DNA from: Serratia marcescens
GTDB lineage: Bacteria; Pseudomonadota; Gammaproteobacteria; Enterobacterales; Enterobacteriaceae
Assembly: GCA_015548865.1 (NCBI GenBank)
Contig: JADMXW010000017.1
Span: 1 to 64,000, forward strand
Direction: 5' to 3'
Length of the DNA stretch: 64,000 bases
The notes under the pieces were generated by a model that saw nothing but the letters and a program-made list of their open reading frames with translations, searched no databases and was not told the origin of the DNA. Positions 50,407 through 59,447 of this stretch are shown one piece after another. Position 1 is the first letter of the stretch; the number at the start of each line of letters is the position of its first letter. Position numbers and translations under genes: made by a program.

Positions 50407-50661
50407 ATGAAGACATCCGATTCCATCAGAGCCCGTCTAGGGCAGCGCGTAAGATCCCTCAGATTGCAGGCTGGTCTGTCGCAGGAAGCTTTTGCTGAAA
50501 AATGTGGACTGGACCGCACATACCTCAGCGGAGTGGAACGTGGTGTACGTAATCCGACGCTCGAAGTGCTTTATATCATTGCTGTTGGCTTGCAAATCGA
50601 TCTGGTCACCCTGTTTGCTTTTGAAGACGATGCGTCTTCTACATCATCTGTCGTTCGTTAA
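50407..50661 (+). CDS. Orphan controller (C) protein-like XRE regulator
   Basis: An 84-residue single-domain regulator. Its sequence LGQRVRSLRLQAGLSQEAFA, followed by EKCGLDRTYLSGVERGVRNP and TLEVLYIIAVGL, has the LDRTYxSGxER..RNxT signature of C proteins that time restriction endonuclease expression. No methyltransferase or endonuclease gene is nearby. No strong ribosome binding site precedes the ATG, which fits the short-leader or leaderless transcripts of C genes. The C-box immediately upstream supports autoregulation. It may be a domesticated remnant of a lost restriction-modification system. Confidence 0.82.
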   Translation: MKTSDSIRARLGQRVRSLRLQAGLSQEAFAEKCGLDRTYLSGVERGVRNPTLEVLYIIAVGLQIDLVTLFAFEDDASSTSSVVR

Positions 50662-50706
50662 AAGCGTCCTTTTTTATATCCTGTCCCCATAGGTGTTATT
50701 GGCAGA

Positions 50707-50775
50707 GTTCGTAACGTTAACGTTTTGAACAGCGCTTGTGCCTTTCCGTAAGGGTGAATCTCAGGATGAGATTCA
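50707..50775 (-). repeat. Structured palindromic repeat, copy 5
   Basis: On the minus strand: GAATCTCATCCTGAGATTC, CCCTTACGG, GCACAAGCGCTG and the terminal hairpin AAAACGTTAACGTT, in the family order. It joins the left side of an ERIC core. Confidence 0.65.
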
Positions 50776-50936
50776 TTAATCCCGATAAGCTTACTCAATT
50801 AAGTGATTCGGGTGACAAATTTGTCTGGAACAAATTTGAACGCCGCATGCGGCGGCCTCGTAAGAGGTGAGGTCCAGGGATGGGCCGAATAATGAGCGTA
50901 GCCAACACACCTGCAACTTGAAGTATGACGGGTATA
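50772..50936. repeat. ERIC core split by palindromic repeats
   Basis: The ERIC core ATTAATCCCGATAAGCTTAC, TCAATTAAGTGATTCGGGTGA (50772-50812) is followed by an inserted repeat (about 50815-50886). The ERIC right arm GAGCGTAGCCAACACACCTG, CAACTTGAAGTATGACGGGT, ATA then resumes. The left ERIC terminus is missing, replaced by repeat copy 5. Confidence 0.78.
50815..50886 (-). repeat. Structured palindromic repeat, copy 6 (inside an ERIC)
   Basis: On the minus strand: CCCATCCCTGG, CCTCTTACGAGG, CCGCATGCGG and CAAATTTG/CAAATTTG around TTCCAGA. Arms differ from copy 4 in three hairpins yet remain complementary. Confidence 0.7.
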
Positions 50937-51089
50937 AATGGTTATTTTCATCGCCGCCGTCGTCTATCCGCAATAATCTACGCCTTTATGTGTTTCCCCC
51001 CAATGTGGAAAAAATCAATCTCTGCTATACACTTATTATGTTTATTCAAAAATATGTCTTTATTTTTTTAGTTATCAAGGAAAACGACA

Positions 51090-51479
51090 ATGGCAACACA
51101 TTTACTTACGTTATGGGATATACTGGTCACCACATTCTCATTCTTTTTCTTTATTGCTTATCTTTTTATTCTTTTCCAGGTGGTTTCTGACCTCTTTCGC
51201 GATCATGAAGCCAGCGGAATTTATAAGGCCGTATGGATTATCTTTTTGCTTTTCATTCCGCTACTTACCTCTCTTGTTTACCTTATCGTGCGCGGCAAGG
51301 GTATGGCAGAGCGGCATCGCGCACAAGTGCAGAAGTCCGTCTCTGCAACCAATGAGTATATCCGAGAGGTAGCAGGGAAGTCGCCTGCTGAGCAAATTTC
51401 GGACGCAAAAAAATTGTTGGATGACGGTGTCATTACTGAAGATGAATATCAGAAGCTCAAGGCAAAAGCCTTGGCATGA
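51090..51479 (+). CDS. Membrane protein with PLDc_N-like and SHOCT domains
   Basis: A 129-residue protein: two transmembrane helices (about residues 10-33 and 47-67; IYKAVWIIFLLFIPLLTSLV then YLIVRGKGMAER is the phospholipase-D N-terminal-type segment), a charged linker, and a C-terminal SHOCT motif KKLLDDGVITEDEYQKLKAK. SHOCT segments mediate oligomerisation; the function is unknown. AAGGA precedes the ATG. The gene is monocistronic with a terminator behind it. Confidence 0.82.
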   Translation: MATHLLTLWDILVTTFSFFFFIAYLFILFQVVSDLFRDHEASGIYKAVWIIFLLFIPLLTSLVYLIVRGKGMAERHRAQVQKSVSATNEYIREVAGKSPAEQISDAKKLLDDGVITEDEYQKLKAKALA

Positions 51480-51535
51480 TACATAAACGTAAATAAGTCA
51501 TACACGCAAAAAAATTATACGATTATCGAGAACGG

Positions 51536-51570
51536 CCGATGTCAATCAACAATGGATGACATCGGTTTTA
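51536..51570 (+). terminator. Terminator after the SHOCT protein gene
   Basis: The stem CCGATGTCA/TGACATCGG with a 12-nt loop is followed by TTTTAT, 57 bp past the stop. Confidence 0.75.
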
Positions 51571-51643
51571 TCCTATCTAATAATAATCAATCACCTTTTA
51601 ACGCTTATCATCAATATAAAATACCTTAGTGGCTCGTTGGTTA

Positions 51644-51684
51644 AGGCTCTTTTACTTACCATTTTGACCTACTGGGATTTGGCA
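51644..51684. repeat. Possible relic of the MITE-like element
   Basis: GGCTCTTTTACTTACCATTT followed by CCTACTGGGAT resembles the two ends of the element at 38997 (TTTTACTTGCCA near one end, CCTACTGGGATAGGCTC at the other) with the middle deleted. The rest of the 51480-51794 gap holds only the terminator. Confidence 0.25.
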
Positions 51685-51794
51685 CTTATGGTCATTGGCA
51701 GCGCGTTTATATCGGTTTAATATGTAATCAAATTCCGAAAGTATAATCCCCTTGTAGCGTCTCCTGTATCAAACGCCAAAAAGAAGGACACCAG

Positions 51795-52280
51795 ATGGGC
51801 AAGCATCGACAACACCACTATGCTGTTAGCGTTGAATGGACAGGAAACCGAGGAGAAGGCACAGCAAACTATCGTGCTTATACGCGTGACCATATTATCC
51901 GTTCCAATGGTAAGCCTGATATTGTCGGCTCTTCCGATCCTGCATTTCTGGGCGATGCTCAGCGCTGGAATCCGGAAGATCTGCTGATTGCATCAGCCTC
52001 GGCCTGCCACAAACTGTGGTATTTACATCTGTGTACTGATGCCGGTATCTGTGTGATTGCCTATCAGGATGATGCCAGCGGTACGCTGACAGAGGATGCT
52101 AACGGTGGGAAGATCACGAAGATTGTTCTGCGTCCTCAAGTCACTATTACCGCTGAAGGGGACGCCGATCGAGCGCTGACCCTTCATCATGAGGCCCATC
52201 GGCTCTGCTATATCGCCAACTCATTAACTGTTCCAGTTCTCTGTGAAGCGAACATCACCCGAGAACACCGTTCATCCTGA
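51795..52280 (+). CDS. OsmC-family peroxiredoxin-like protein
   Basis: A 161-residue protein of the OsmC/Ohr fold. The first redox Cys lies in DLLIASASACHKLWYLHLC and the second in HRLCYIANSLTVPV, equivalent to the two Cys that reduce peroxides in OsmC and Ohr. The N-terminal VEWTGNRGEGTANYRAYTRD is typical of the YhfA-like/OsmC-related branch. It probably detoxifies organic hydroperoxides in the cytoplasm, but no activity can be assigned. AAGGA lies upstream of the start. It converges with the DUF1445 gene. Confidence 0.85.
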   Translation: MGKHRQHHYAVSVEWTGNRGEGTANYRAYTRDHIIRSNGKPDIVGSSDPAFLGDAQRWNPEDLLIASASACHKLWYLHLCTDAGICVIAYQDDASGTLTEDANGGKITKIVLRPQVTITAEGDADRALTLHHEAHRLCYIANSLTVPVLCEANITREHRSS

Positions 52281-52316
52281 ACAACCCTCGGGCATTTTAT
52301 TAAATTTATTGCCTGC

Positions 52317-53099
52317 TCACAGACTGGCTAAATGAGCATTGGGAATATCGGTGATCAACAAACACCCCGGTGCGTGGGTGATGCAAAAAGGCACCCGCGC
52401 AGCGATAGCAACAGCCTGAGGGGTCACCCCACAAGCCCAGAACACCGGAAGCTCATCTGCGTGAATCTCCACCGGATCACCGTAGTCGGGATGCGCTAAA
52501 TCATCAATGCCAAGTGCTTCAGGCAAACCTATATGCACCGGTGCGCCATGCACATTAGGGAAGCGGGATGTGATCTGAATCGCTCGGATAGCCTCAGCGG
52601 GGCGCAAAGGACGCATTGATACGACCAGCGGACCGTGAAAAATCCCTGCAGGCTGTGTCGCCATGTGGGTACGGTACATGGCAACATTGCGCCCTTGCGT
52701 TACATGGCGTAATGAAATCCCGCCTTCGATCAGCGCTTGCTCGAACGAAAACGAACAACCAATAACAAAACTGACCAAATCGTCACGCCACAGGTGACAA
52801 ACATCATCGTATTCCGCAGACAATTCACCGTCGCGCCAGAGTCGATAACGCGATGCATCAGTACGAATATCGATGTCCATCCCCAACGTCGGTAGCAACG
52901 GTTCACCGGGTTCTGACACCGCCAATAGCGGGCAAGCCTGAGGATTACGTTGGCAAAACAGCAAAAAATCAGCAGCCTGCGATGCCGGTAACATCATCAG
53001 ATTACCCTGCACAAAACCCGGAGCCAAACCGCCCGTATGCCCATTAAAAGCGCCGCTACGAATACGCAAGCGCGCGTGTTGCGCGACCGAGAGATTCAT
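52317..53099 (-). CDS. D-glutamate-cyclase family (DUF1445, YcsI-like) protein
   Basis: A 260-residue cytoplasmic protein of the family formerly DUF1445/putative hydro-lyase, now associated with D-glutamate cyclase (D-glutamate to 5-oxo-D-proline). Visible conserved segments are [73 protein letters not shown] and the C-terminal [15 protein letters not shown] then [13 protein letters not shown]. The ATG at 53099 overlaps the hyuAB stop (ATGA). In Bacillus, a relative (YcsI) sits in the 5-oxoprolinase cluster, which parallels the arrangement here. It is the last gene of the operon. Confidence 0.88.
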   Translation of the reverse strand: MNLSVAQHARLRIRSGAFNGHTGGLAPGFVQGNLMMLPASQAADFLLFCQRNPQACPLLAVSEPGEPLLPTLGMDIDIRTDASRYRLWRDGELSAEYDDVCHLWRDDLVSFVIGCSFSFEQALIEGGISLRHVTQGRNVAMYRTHMATQPAGIFHGPLVVSMRPLRPAEAIRAIQITSRFPNVHGAPVHIGLPEALGIDDLAHPDYGDPVEIHADELPVFWACGVTPQAVAIAARVPFCITHAPGCLLITDIPNAHLASL

Positions 53100-56000
53100 C
53101 GCTCTTTCTCCCCGCAAGGCATACCAAAGCCACCCCCGCCCGGCGTTTCTATTTCAAAGCAATCTTGTGCATTCAATTGCGCACAATCAGCATGACGCAA
53201 CGGTTCCACTACACCATCAGCGCGAATAATCCGACTGCGACCCGGTGCGCCGGATCGCCCTCCGGCAAGACCAAACGCCGGATTAAGCCAACCGTTCGCC
53301 AATAGTGACACCGTCATCGGGGCCAGAAAGCGCAACGTCCGCACAGCACCGCTCCCCCCACGCCAACGCCCATTCCCCCCGGAACCGCGACGAATAATAT
53401 GTCGCTCAAGACGCACGGGGTAGCGTAACTCCAACACCTCGGGGTCGGTTAAACGTGAGTTGGTCATTAACGTTTGCACCACATCAGCGCCGTCAAACCC
53501 ATCAAGTAACTGCCCTTGTGCATCAAAACGCCCTCCGGCCCCAGCACCACCGGCAATGGTTTCGTAATATTGGTAACGCCCATCGCCAAACGTCAGATTA
53601 TTCATCGTCGGTTGGCTGGCGGCCATCACGCCCAATGCCCCATACAAACAGTTGGTGATGCAGGTTGAAACCTCAACATTGCCAGCCACCACGGCTGCAG
53701 GGTAACGCGGATTTAGCATGCTCCCCTCTGGCACCACCAGCGTGAGCGGCTTGAGGCACCCTTCATTCATGGGAATATCGTCTTCCACCAGCGTGCGAAA
53801 CACGTAAAGCACCGCTGCCGACGTGATGGCACACGGAGCATTAAAGTTGTTTGACTGCTGTGGAGAACTTCCGGAGAAATCAAGCGTAGCGGCCCCATGA
53901 ACGCGATCAACCGTTATTGTCACACTCACCTGAGCGCCATTATCCAGCGCCAGTGTATAGCTACCATCACTCAGACGGGTGATGGCTCGGCGTACTGCGG
54001 CTTCCGCGTTATCTTGCACATGTCCCATGTAGGCGCGCACGACGGCTAACCCAAATGTGTCCACCATCTGCAACAACTCTTCACGCCCCTTCTCATTGGC
54101 AGCGATCTGAGCGCGTAGATCGGCCAGATTCTGTTCTACATTACGCACAGGATAACGTGCGCCCAAAAGCAGCTTGCGCAATTCAGCCTCACGTAAGCGG
54201 CCATTTTCCACCAGTTTAAAGCAGGTGATCAGCACCCCTTCTTCATCAATGGTATGAGAATCAGGCGGCATCGATCCCGGTGTCAGCCCCCCAATATCGG
54301 CGTGATGTCCACGCGATCCGACATAAAAAAGCAATTCTTGCCCGTCAGCGCTAAACACCGGTGTCACCACCGTCACATCGGGCAAATGCGTGCCACCTGC
54401 ATAAGGATCGTTAAGAATATAGATATCGCCAGGATGCAATTCCCCCACGCGCATCACAGCACGCACGCTGGCGCCCATCGAACCAAGGTGCACCGGAATG
54501 TGCGGTGCATTGGCCACCAGTGCACCTTCTGCATCAAATACCGCGCAGGAGAAATCAAGACGCTCCTTGATGTTTACCGAGTACGCCGTGTTCTGTAACC
54601 GATAGCCCATCTGCTCCGCGATGGACATAAACAGGTTGTTAAATATCTCTAACATCACCGGATCGGTCTGGGTACCCAAGGCGAGACGCGTAGGTCTGGG
54701 CACCGCCCGTTCCAATAACAGATGGCGCTCAGGGGTTACCGTAGCGAGCCAACCCGCGTCTACAACCGTGGTAGCATTAGCATCCGTGACCACTGCCGGA
54801 CCAATGATGCACTGACCGGGCTGTAAATCGTTACCTCGCACCAATGGGCAGGCGAGCCACTTTCCTTCGACATGTATCGGTGCTTCACCGCAAAACCTGA
54901 CCGGAGGAATATTCTGTAAGACCCTATCAGCGCGATCGGGTTTCCGGTATCCATTCGGCGTGCCGATCGCCTCCGCCACAACAGATTCAATGACCAACTC
55001 CCGCTCCGGCATAAGAAACGCAAAACGCTGGCGATAGCTCTGCTCAAACTGACTGCGCATCACATCCAGTGCCTCATCGACGACAGGCAACGCAGTATCC
55101 GTTCCGTCGTAACGCAGATAGAGACGACGTTCAACGCGAATTGCCGCCGTAGACACGCCTTGGCGGTGCAACTCTGCCGTGGCATCTGTCGATAGTCTTT
55201 CCAGCACACGGTGCGCCTGTGCCAGCCCGACATCATCCAGCGGTTGCTCTACGGATTGTTCACGCATCGCTACCGCAGCCGCTTGCCCCATACCGTAGGC
55301 CGAGAGCACCCCTGCTAATGGGTGCACCAGAACACGCGGCATTGCCAAAGCATCAGCAACGCGGCAGGCATGTTGCCCACCAGCGCCTCCGAATGTCACC
55401 AACGTATAACGCGTGATGTCATAACCGCGCTGTACTGAAATTTTCTTAATGGCGTTGGCCATATTCGCAACGGCGATATCAATAAAACCCTGTGCCAGAC
55501 TTTCAGCATCCACAGAACGTCCAGTGCAAACACTCACATGCTCCGCTAACGCCGTGAACTTTTTCACCACGATTGTGCGATCCAGCGGCTGATCTGCCTG
55601 CGCGCCAAACACCGCGGGAAAGTGATCGGCGTGAATGCGCCCGAGCATCAAATTAGCATCCGTGACGGTAAGCGGGCCGCCACGTCGATAGCAGGCAGGA
55701 CCAGGATCGGCACCTGCCGATGCTGGGCCAACACGCAAACGCGTACCGTCAAAAGTCAGAATCGATCCACCGCCTGCCGCAACAGTATGGATGCTTAACA
55801 TCGGCGCGCGTAACCTTACTCCTGCAACCTGTGCATCAAATACCCGTTCAAATTCACCGGCATAATGAGAAACATCGGTAGACGTGCCACCCATATCAAA
55901 ACCGATCACGCGCGTAAAACCCGCCTCCTGTGCCGCATGCGCCATACCGACAATGCCGCCCGCCGGGCCGGAAAGAATAGAGTCCTTGCCTTGAAACGTC

Positions 56001-56746
56001 TGCGCTTCTGTCAAACCACCATTAGATTGCATAAACTGCAGCGGTACACCGGGTAGCGCTTGAGCCACCTGCTCCACGTAACGACGCAGCACGGGTGACA
56101 GATAGGCGTCAACCACCGTGGTATCGCCACGCGCGACAAAGCGGATCAATGGAGACACCTGATGTGATACCGACACCTGTCGAAATCCAGCCTGCCGTGC
56201 CAATTCGGCCAACCGCAATTCATGTTGGGGATTGCGGTAGCTGTGCATCAATACAATCGCAATGGCAGCGTACCCCCGCGCTGTCGCAGCACGCAGTGCT
56301 GTCAGTGCGGCATCGTCATCAAGTGCCTGAACCACCTCGCCCTGTGCATCCAGACGTTCATTAATTTCAATTACGTCACCGTACAACTGCTCAGGTAGCA
56401 CAATCTGGCGGTCAAACAGCCGTGGGCGGTTTTGATAGGCGATACGCAACCCATCGCCTAGCCCTCGCGTCACCGCCAGCACGACGGGTTCACCTTTACG
56501 CTCCAGTAGCGCGTTGGTTGCCACGGTAGTCCCCATTTTTACCGCGCCAATGGCCTGTGCCGGAATCGCGTCGTGCGCATTTAGCCCCAATAGACGGCGG
56601 ATTCCTTCAACTGCTGCATCCTGATAGTGTTCGGGATTTTCCGACAGCAGCTTGCAGGTAACAATCTCACCATCCGGTTTACGCCCCACCACATCCGTAA
56701 ACGTGCCACCCCGGTCTATCCAAAATTGCCAATGTTTATTACTCAT
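53096..56746 (-). CDS. Fused hydantoinase A/B, 5-oxoprolinase-like
   Basis: A 1216-residue ATP-dependent cyclic-amide hydrolase of the HyuA-HyuB/OplAH family. The HyuA half (residues about 1-690) has [20 protein letters not shown], phosphate-loop [13 protein letters not shown] and [20 protein letters not shown] with [15 protein letters not shown]. The HyuB half (about 695-1216) has [54 protein letters not shown] and a C-terminal GGGGFG. Fused chains are usual for 5-oxoprolinase (about 1288 aa), while N-methylhydantoinases have two subunits. The substrate is thus probably 5-oxoproline or a similar lactam. It overlaps neighbours on both sides by four bases. Confidence 0.9.
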   Translation of the reverse strand: MSNKHWQFWIDRGGTFTDVVGRKPDGEIVTCKLLSENPEHYQDAAVEGIRRLLGLNAHDAIPAQAIGAVKMGTTVATNALLERKGEPVVLAVTRGLGDGLRIAYQNRPRLFDRQIVLPEQLYGDVIEINERLDAQGEVVQALDDDAALTALRAATARGYAAIAIVLMHSYRNPQHELRLAELARQAGFRQVSVSHQVSPLIRFVARGDTTVVDAYLSPVLRRYVEQVAQALPGVPLQFMQSNGGLTEAQTFQGKDSILSGPAGGIVGMAHAAQEAGFTRVIGFDMGGTSTDVSHYAGEFERVFDAQVAGVRLRAPMLSIHTVAAGGGSILTFDGTRLRVGPASAGADPGPACYRRGGPLTVTDANLMLGRIHADHFPAVFGAQADQPLDRTIVVKKFTALAEHVSVCTGRSVDAESLAQGFIDIAVANMANAIKKISVQRGYDITRYTLVTFGGAGGQHACRVADALAMPRVLVHPLAGVLSAYGMGQAAAVAMREQSVEQPLDDVGLAQAHRVLERLSTDATAELHRQGVSTAAIRVERRLYLRYDGTDTALPVVDEALDVMRSQFEQSYRQRFAFLMPERELVIESVVAEAIGTPNGYRKPDRADRVLQNIPPVRFCGEAPIHVEGKWLACPLVRGNDLQPGQCIIGPAVVTDANATTVVDAGWLATVTPERHLLLERAVPRPTRLALGTQTDPVMLEIFNNLFMSIAEQMGYRLQNTAYSVNIKERLDFSCAVFDAEGALVANAPHIPVHLGSMGASVRAVMRVGELHPGDIYILNDPYAGGTHLPDVTVVTPVFSADGQELLFYVGSRGHHADIGGLTPGSMPPDSHTIDEEGVLITCFKLVENGRLREAELRKLLLGARYPVRNVEQNLADLRAQIAANEKGREELLQMVDTFGLAVVRAYMGHVQDNAEAAVRRAITRLSDGSYTLALDNGAQVSVTITVDRVHGAATLDFSGSSPQQSNNFNAPCAITSAAVLYVFRTLVEDDIPMNEGCLKPLTLVVPEGSMLNPRYPAAVVAGNVEVSTCITNCLYGALGVMAASQPTMNNLTFGDGRYQYYETIAGGAGAGGRFDAQGQLLDGFDGADVVQTLMTNSRLTDPEVLELRYPVRLERHIIRRGSGGNGRWRGGSGAVRTLRFLAPMTVSLLANGWLNPAFGLAGGRSGAPGRSRIIRADGVVEPLRHADCAQLNAQDCFEIETPGGGGFGMPCGEKER

Positions 56747-57285
56747 AAAGAAGACGCCGCCCGTGCCGCCTGATCGTAAAGGCCAGACAGTGTTCTGAGC
56801 TGTCGGGCGATATTGGAAAGCACTTCACCATCAGCCACTTCACCGGCCATACTGGGCAACAAGCAGCGATTACGCACATCGCGAAAACGTTCGACCAGCG
56901 CTACCCCTGCTGGCGTGGTGGTATAAAACACCTCTTTGCCACTCTTTTCACCGCTGATCAGTTGCATCGTCATCAATTTTTTCAGGCAGTAATTAATCAC
57001 ATGAGTATCTTCATAGTTCAGGGTAAAACAGATATCCGCTAACTTCTTACTGCGCCCCCGATGGTGCACATGATGCAATACCAGAATATCGTTAACCGCC
57101 AACTCGGCTTCGCCTGCGCCCGCCATACAGCGGGTGATCCAGCGACTAAACGCGTTGTAAGCTACAATCATCCCGAACTCGAGTTCAGACAGTTCAGGAT
57201 AGCGGCCCGTTGCCAAATGGGCCGACGACAGGATACGTTCCGGCGCGGCGGAAACGCCCGGCTGAGGGGGTATGGGATGTGTCAC
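56743..57285 (-). CDS. Winged-helix (MarR-like) transcriptional regulator
   Basis: A 180-residue protein with a MarR-type winged-helix domain (about residues 60-150): [40 protein letters not shown] and the wing [20 protein letters not shown]. The N- and C-terminal helices would form the dimer interface. It starts with GTG, with GGAG 8 nt upstream. Its stop overlaps the hyuAB start (ATGA), and 36 bp separate it from the 2Fe-2S gene. As the only regulator in the operon it is the likely sensor of the catabolised compound. Confidence 0.8.
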   Translation of the reverse strand: MTHPIPPQPGVSAAPERILSSAHLATGRYPELSELEFGMIVAYNAFSRWITRCMAGAGEAELAVNDILVLHHVHHRGRSKKLADICFTLNYEDTHVINYCLKKLMTMQLISGEKSGKEVFYTTTPAGVALVERFRDVRNRCLLPSMAGEVADGEVLSNIARQLRTLSGLYDQAARAASSL

Positions 57286-57321
57286 AGTTTCACTCCAGAT
57301 TTTTCAGGCATTGCCCGTTTA

Positions 57322-57738
57322 TTACGCTTGTGTGCGACGCGAGGGTTTGCGGTTCTGCGAAGCGGTATCCAAATGCTCACCATCCGGTCCGTTCTCTACC
57401 ACCAGATCGCGTAGCCTTGGCTTGCTTGCCATCGGCTCTACCTTATGATCGACATCCGCGCGAAGGTGTGTCACACAAGCGTAAACCACCTTGCCATCCA
57501 GTCGCATCATGCACTGCTTACACGCCTTGGCACTGATGCACGAATAGCGGAACGCCAAACTGTCGTCCTGATGGCGCCGGATCCACTCCAACGCATCCAA
57601 CAGCGTAGTAACCTGTGCCAGTGGGACACGGAAAGCCTGATAATGTCCGGGTTGAGTACCGGTACCACGGTCGATGTGCAACACAGTGCTGCCAGCCGCT
57701 TTCGGTTCGGCGGTATCTGCGTCGTGGTTATCGCTCAT
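57322..57738 (-). CDS. Minimal 2Fe-2S protein, SdhB/FrdB N-terminal-like
   Basis: A 138-residue electron-transfer protein with the plant-type ferredoxin domain of succinate dehydrogenase/fumarate reductase iron-sulfur subunits. Cys67, Cys73 and Cys76 in SCISAKACKQC and Cys88 in VVYACVT are spaced C-x5-C-x2-C-x11-C. It lacks the C-terminal domain with 4Fe-4S and 3Fe-4S clusters (SdhB is about 238 aa), and ends in a basic, probably disordered tail. Its start overlaps the flavoprotein stop by four bases, so the two almost surely form a complex. The electron acceptor is unknown. Confidence 0.82.
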   Translation of the reverse strand: MSDNHDADTAEPKAAGSTVLHIDRGTGTQPGHYQAFRVPLAQVTTLLDALEWIRRHQDDSLAFRYSCISAKACKQCMMRLDGKVVYACVTHLRADVDHKVEPMASKPRLRDLVVENGPDGEHLDTASQNRKPSRRTQA

Positions 57739-59447
57739 GGTGTGACCTCCTGCATTTCCGACACGGCATGACGGTTCAATGTCCAGACACCATTACGCCA
57801 TGCAATAGTCTGATTCACCGTCCAACTGTCATCCTGTTCGGGAAAATCCTCACGCTGATGCGCGCCACGGCTTTCGGTACGCGCCTGTGCCGACAGCGTA
57901 ATCGCCTTTGCCGCCAGCAACATCTGACGCAGATCCAGCGCACCAATACGCCGCATATCATGCGGGCTGACGGTGCCAGGCAATATATCCCCCAGTTCCG
58001 CCTCCAGCGTCGCCAAACGCACCAACGCGCGCGACAAACCGCTCTGGGTACGAAATGGGCCAACGTCATCCTGCATGATGTCACGCAGCTGTGCCGTCAG
58101 TTCACCAATACCACGCCCCTGCGGCCCTTGGCCCGAAGGCTGCAATGCTGCCAATGCGGGTTGCGCTAATGCCCCCAACCGCGCGTTATCAGGCACATCA
58201 TCATTGTCTTGTACATAGCGTGCAGCGTTTTCCCCCGCGTGCAGGCCAAAAGTCAACGCTTCGGTAATCGCATTACCGGATAAGCGATTAGCACCGCTAA
58301 CGCCACCCACCACTTCGCCAGCAGCAAACAGCCCGGGCAAGTCAGAATGCAAATCTGCATCCACTTTGACACCTCCCATGTGGTAATGCGCCAGCGGTGA
58401 AACCTCGACCATTGAGGTACGCAAGTCGATCCCCTGTTCCGCCAGTCGACCGATGATCGGGCCGAATGCACTGGCCAGGGTTTCTGGCGCAACGTGGCGA
58501 AAGCTCAGGTAGGCTCCCCCCGCAGGAGACCCGCGCCCTGCTTCTGCTTCTTTGATGATGGCGTAGGTCGCAGCATCACGCGTGACGGTATAGCGTCCCT
58601 GTTCCGAAGCATTACCATAACGCTCAACAAACTCTTCCCCTGCCCCGTTGAGCAGTTTCCCCCCCAACTTGTAGCGAAACGGATCCCACATCACAGGATC
58701 GAATCCCACCAGACGGGGGGCCAGATGGCCGATAGGGAAAAATTGTACAAATTCCATATCCTGCAAACGTGCGCCTGCACGCAACGCCAATGCGTGGCCG
58801 TTGCCACACATGTTAAGAGACGCGCTGCTGCGCCGATAAAGACGCGTTACGCCCCCCGTTGCCAGCACGACAGCACGGGCACGGATCGCTACGCTGGCGC
58901 CGCTGGCTCGATGTAAGCCAACAGCCCCGACCACCCGGTTACCGTCCTGCAGCAGATCGGTAATGTGCAAATCGCCTACGCGCCGAACGCTTTCCTGCGC
59001 CAGCAGTTGAGAACGCAATGTACGGGCCAGCGCGGGCCCGGTATTAAGATAATCAACGTAAACACAGCGAGGCCTATCGTGGCCTGGTGCCTGCACTTGT
59101 GACAGTTTTCCGTTGGCGCGAGCCCATCCCACGCCCCAGCTATCCATCAGCCGAATCGCGTCAATGCCGCGCTGACACAGCAGTTGTGCCAGACGCGTAT
59201 CGCACAGACCACGCCCCGCAGCCAGCGTGTCGGCGTAATGGTGTTGCCAACTGTCTTCGCCTTGTTCACCCAGCGCGGCAGCGACCGTCATCTGGGCCAT
59301 GATGGTCGCGCCCCCCCGGCCAATCAGACTGCGATCCGCCAGTAATACCCGTTGTCCCTGTTGGGCAGCCGCGATAGCGGCACACATGCCAGCACCGCCT
59401 GCGCCAATCACCAGAATATCGGTGTCCAGATTATGCAAATCGTTCAT
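57735..59447 (-). CDS. Fumarate reductase/L-aspartate-oxidase-like flavoprotein
   Basis: A 570-residue FAD enzyme of the succinate dehydrogenase/fumarate reductase flavoprotein family. The N-terminal dinucleotide-binding motif DILVIGAGGAGMCAAIAAAQ and the FAD-histidyl region variant RSLIGRGGATIMAQ lack the usual HTXXAXGG His. ATGGVTRLYRRSS follows, then the active-site Arg-rich VSPLAHYHMGGVKVDADLHS and GLFAAGEVVGGVSGANRLSG. A C-terminal helical domain ends at residue 570. It is probably a soluble dehydrogenase or oxidase for an acid or amide intermediate. It overlaps the 2Fe-2S and LivF genes. Confidence 0.85.
   Translation of the reverse strand: MNDLHNLDTDILVIGAGGAGMCAAIAAAQQGQRVLLADRSLIGRGGATIMAQMTVAAALGEQGEDSWQHHYADTLAAGRGLCDTRLAQLLCQRGIDAIRLMDSWGVGWARANGKLSQVQAPGHDRPRCVYVDYLNTGPALARTLRSQLLAQESVRRVGDLHITDLLQDGNRVVGAVGLHRASGASVAIRARAVVLATGGVTRLYRRSSASLNMCGNGHALALRAGARLQDMEFVQFFPIGHLAPRLVGFDPVMWDPFRYKLGGKLLNGAGEEFVERYGNASEQGRYTVTRDAATYAIIKEAEAGRGSPAGGAYLSFRHVAPETLASAFGPIIGRLAEQGIDLRTSMVEVSPLAHYHMGGVKVDADLHSDLPGLFAAGEVVGGVSGANRLSGNAITEALTFGLHAGENAARYVQDNDDVPDNARLGALAQPALAALQPSGQGPQGRGIGELTAQLRDIMQDDVGPFRTQSGLSRALVRLATLEAELGDILPGTVSPHDMRRIGALDLRQMLLAAKAITLSAQARTESRGAHQREDFPEQDDSWTVNQTIAWRNGVWTLNRHAVSEMQEVTP

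Noticed and set aside
50407-50661. Active restriction-modification system
   Set aside because: Only a C-protein-like gene and its operators are present; no methyltransferase or endonuclease motif was found within the neighbouring genes.
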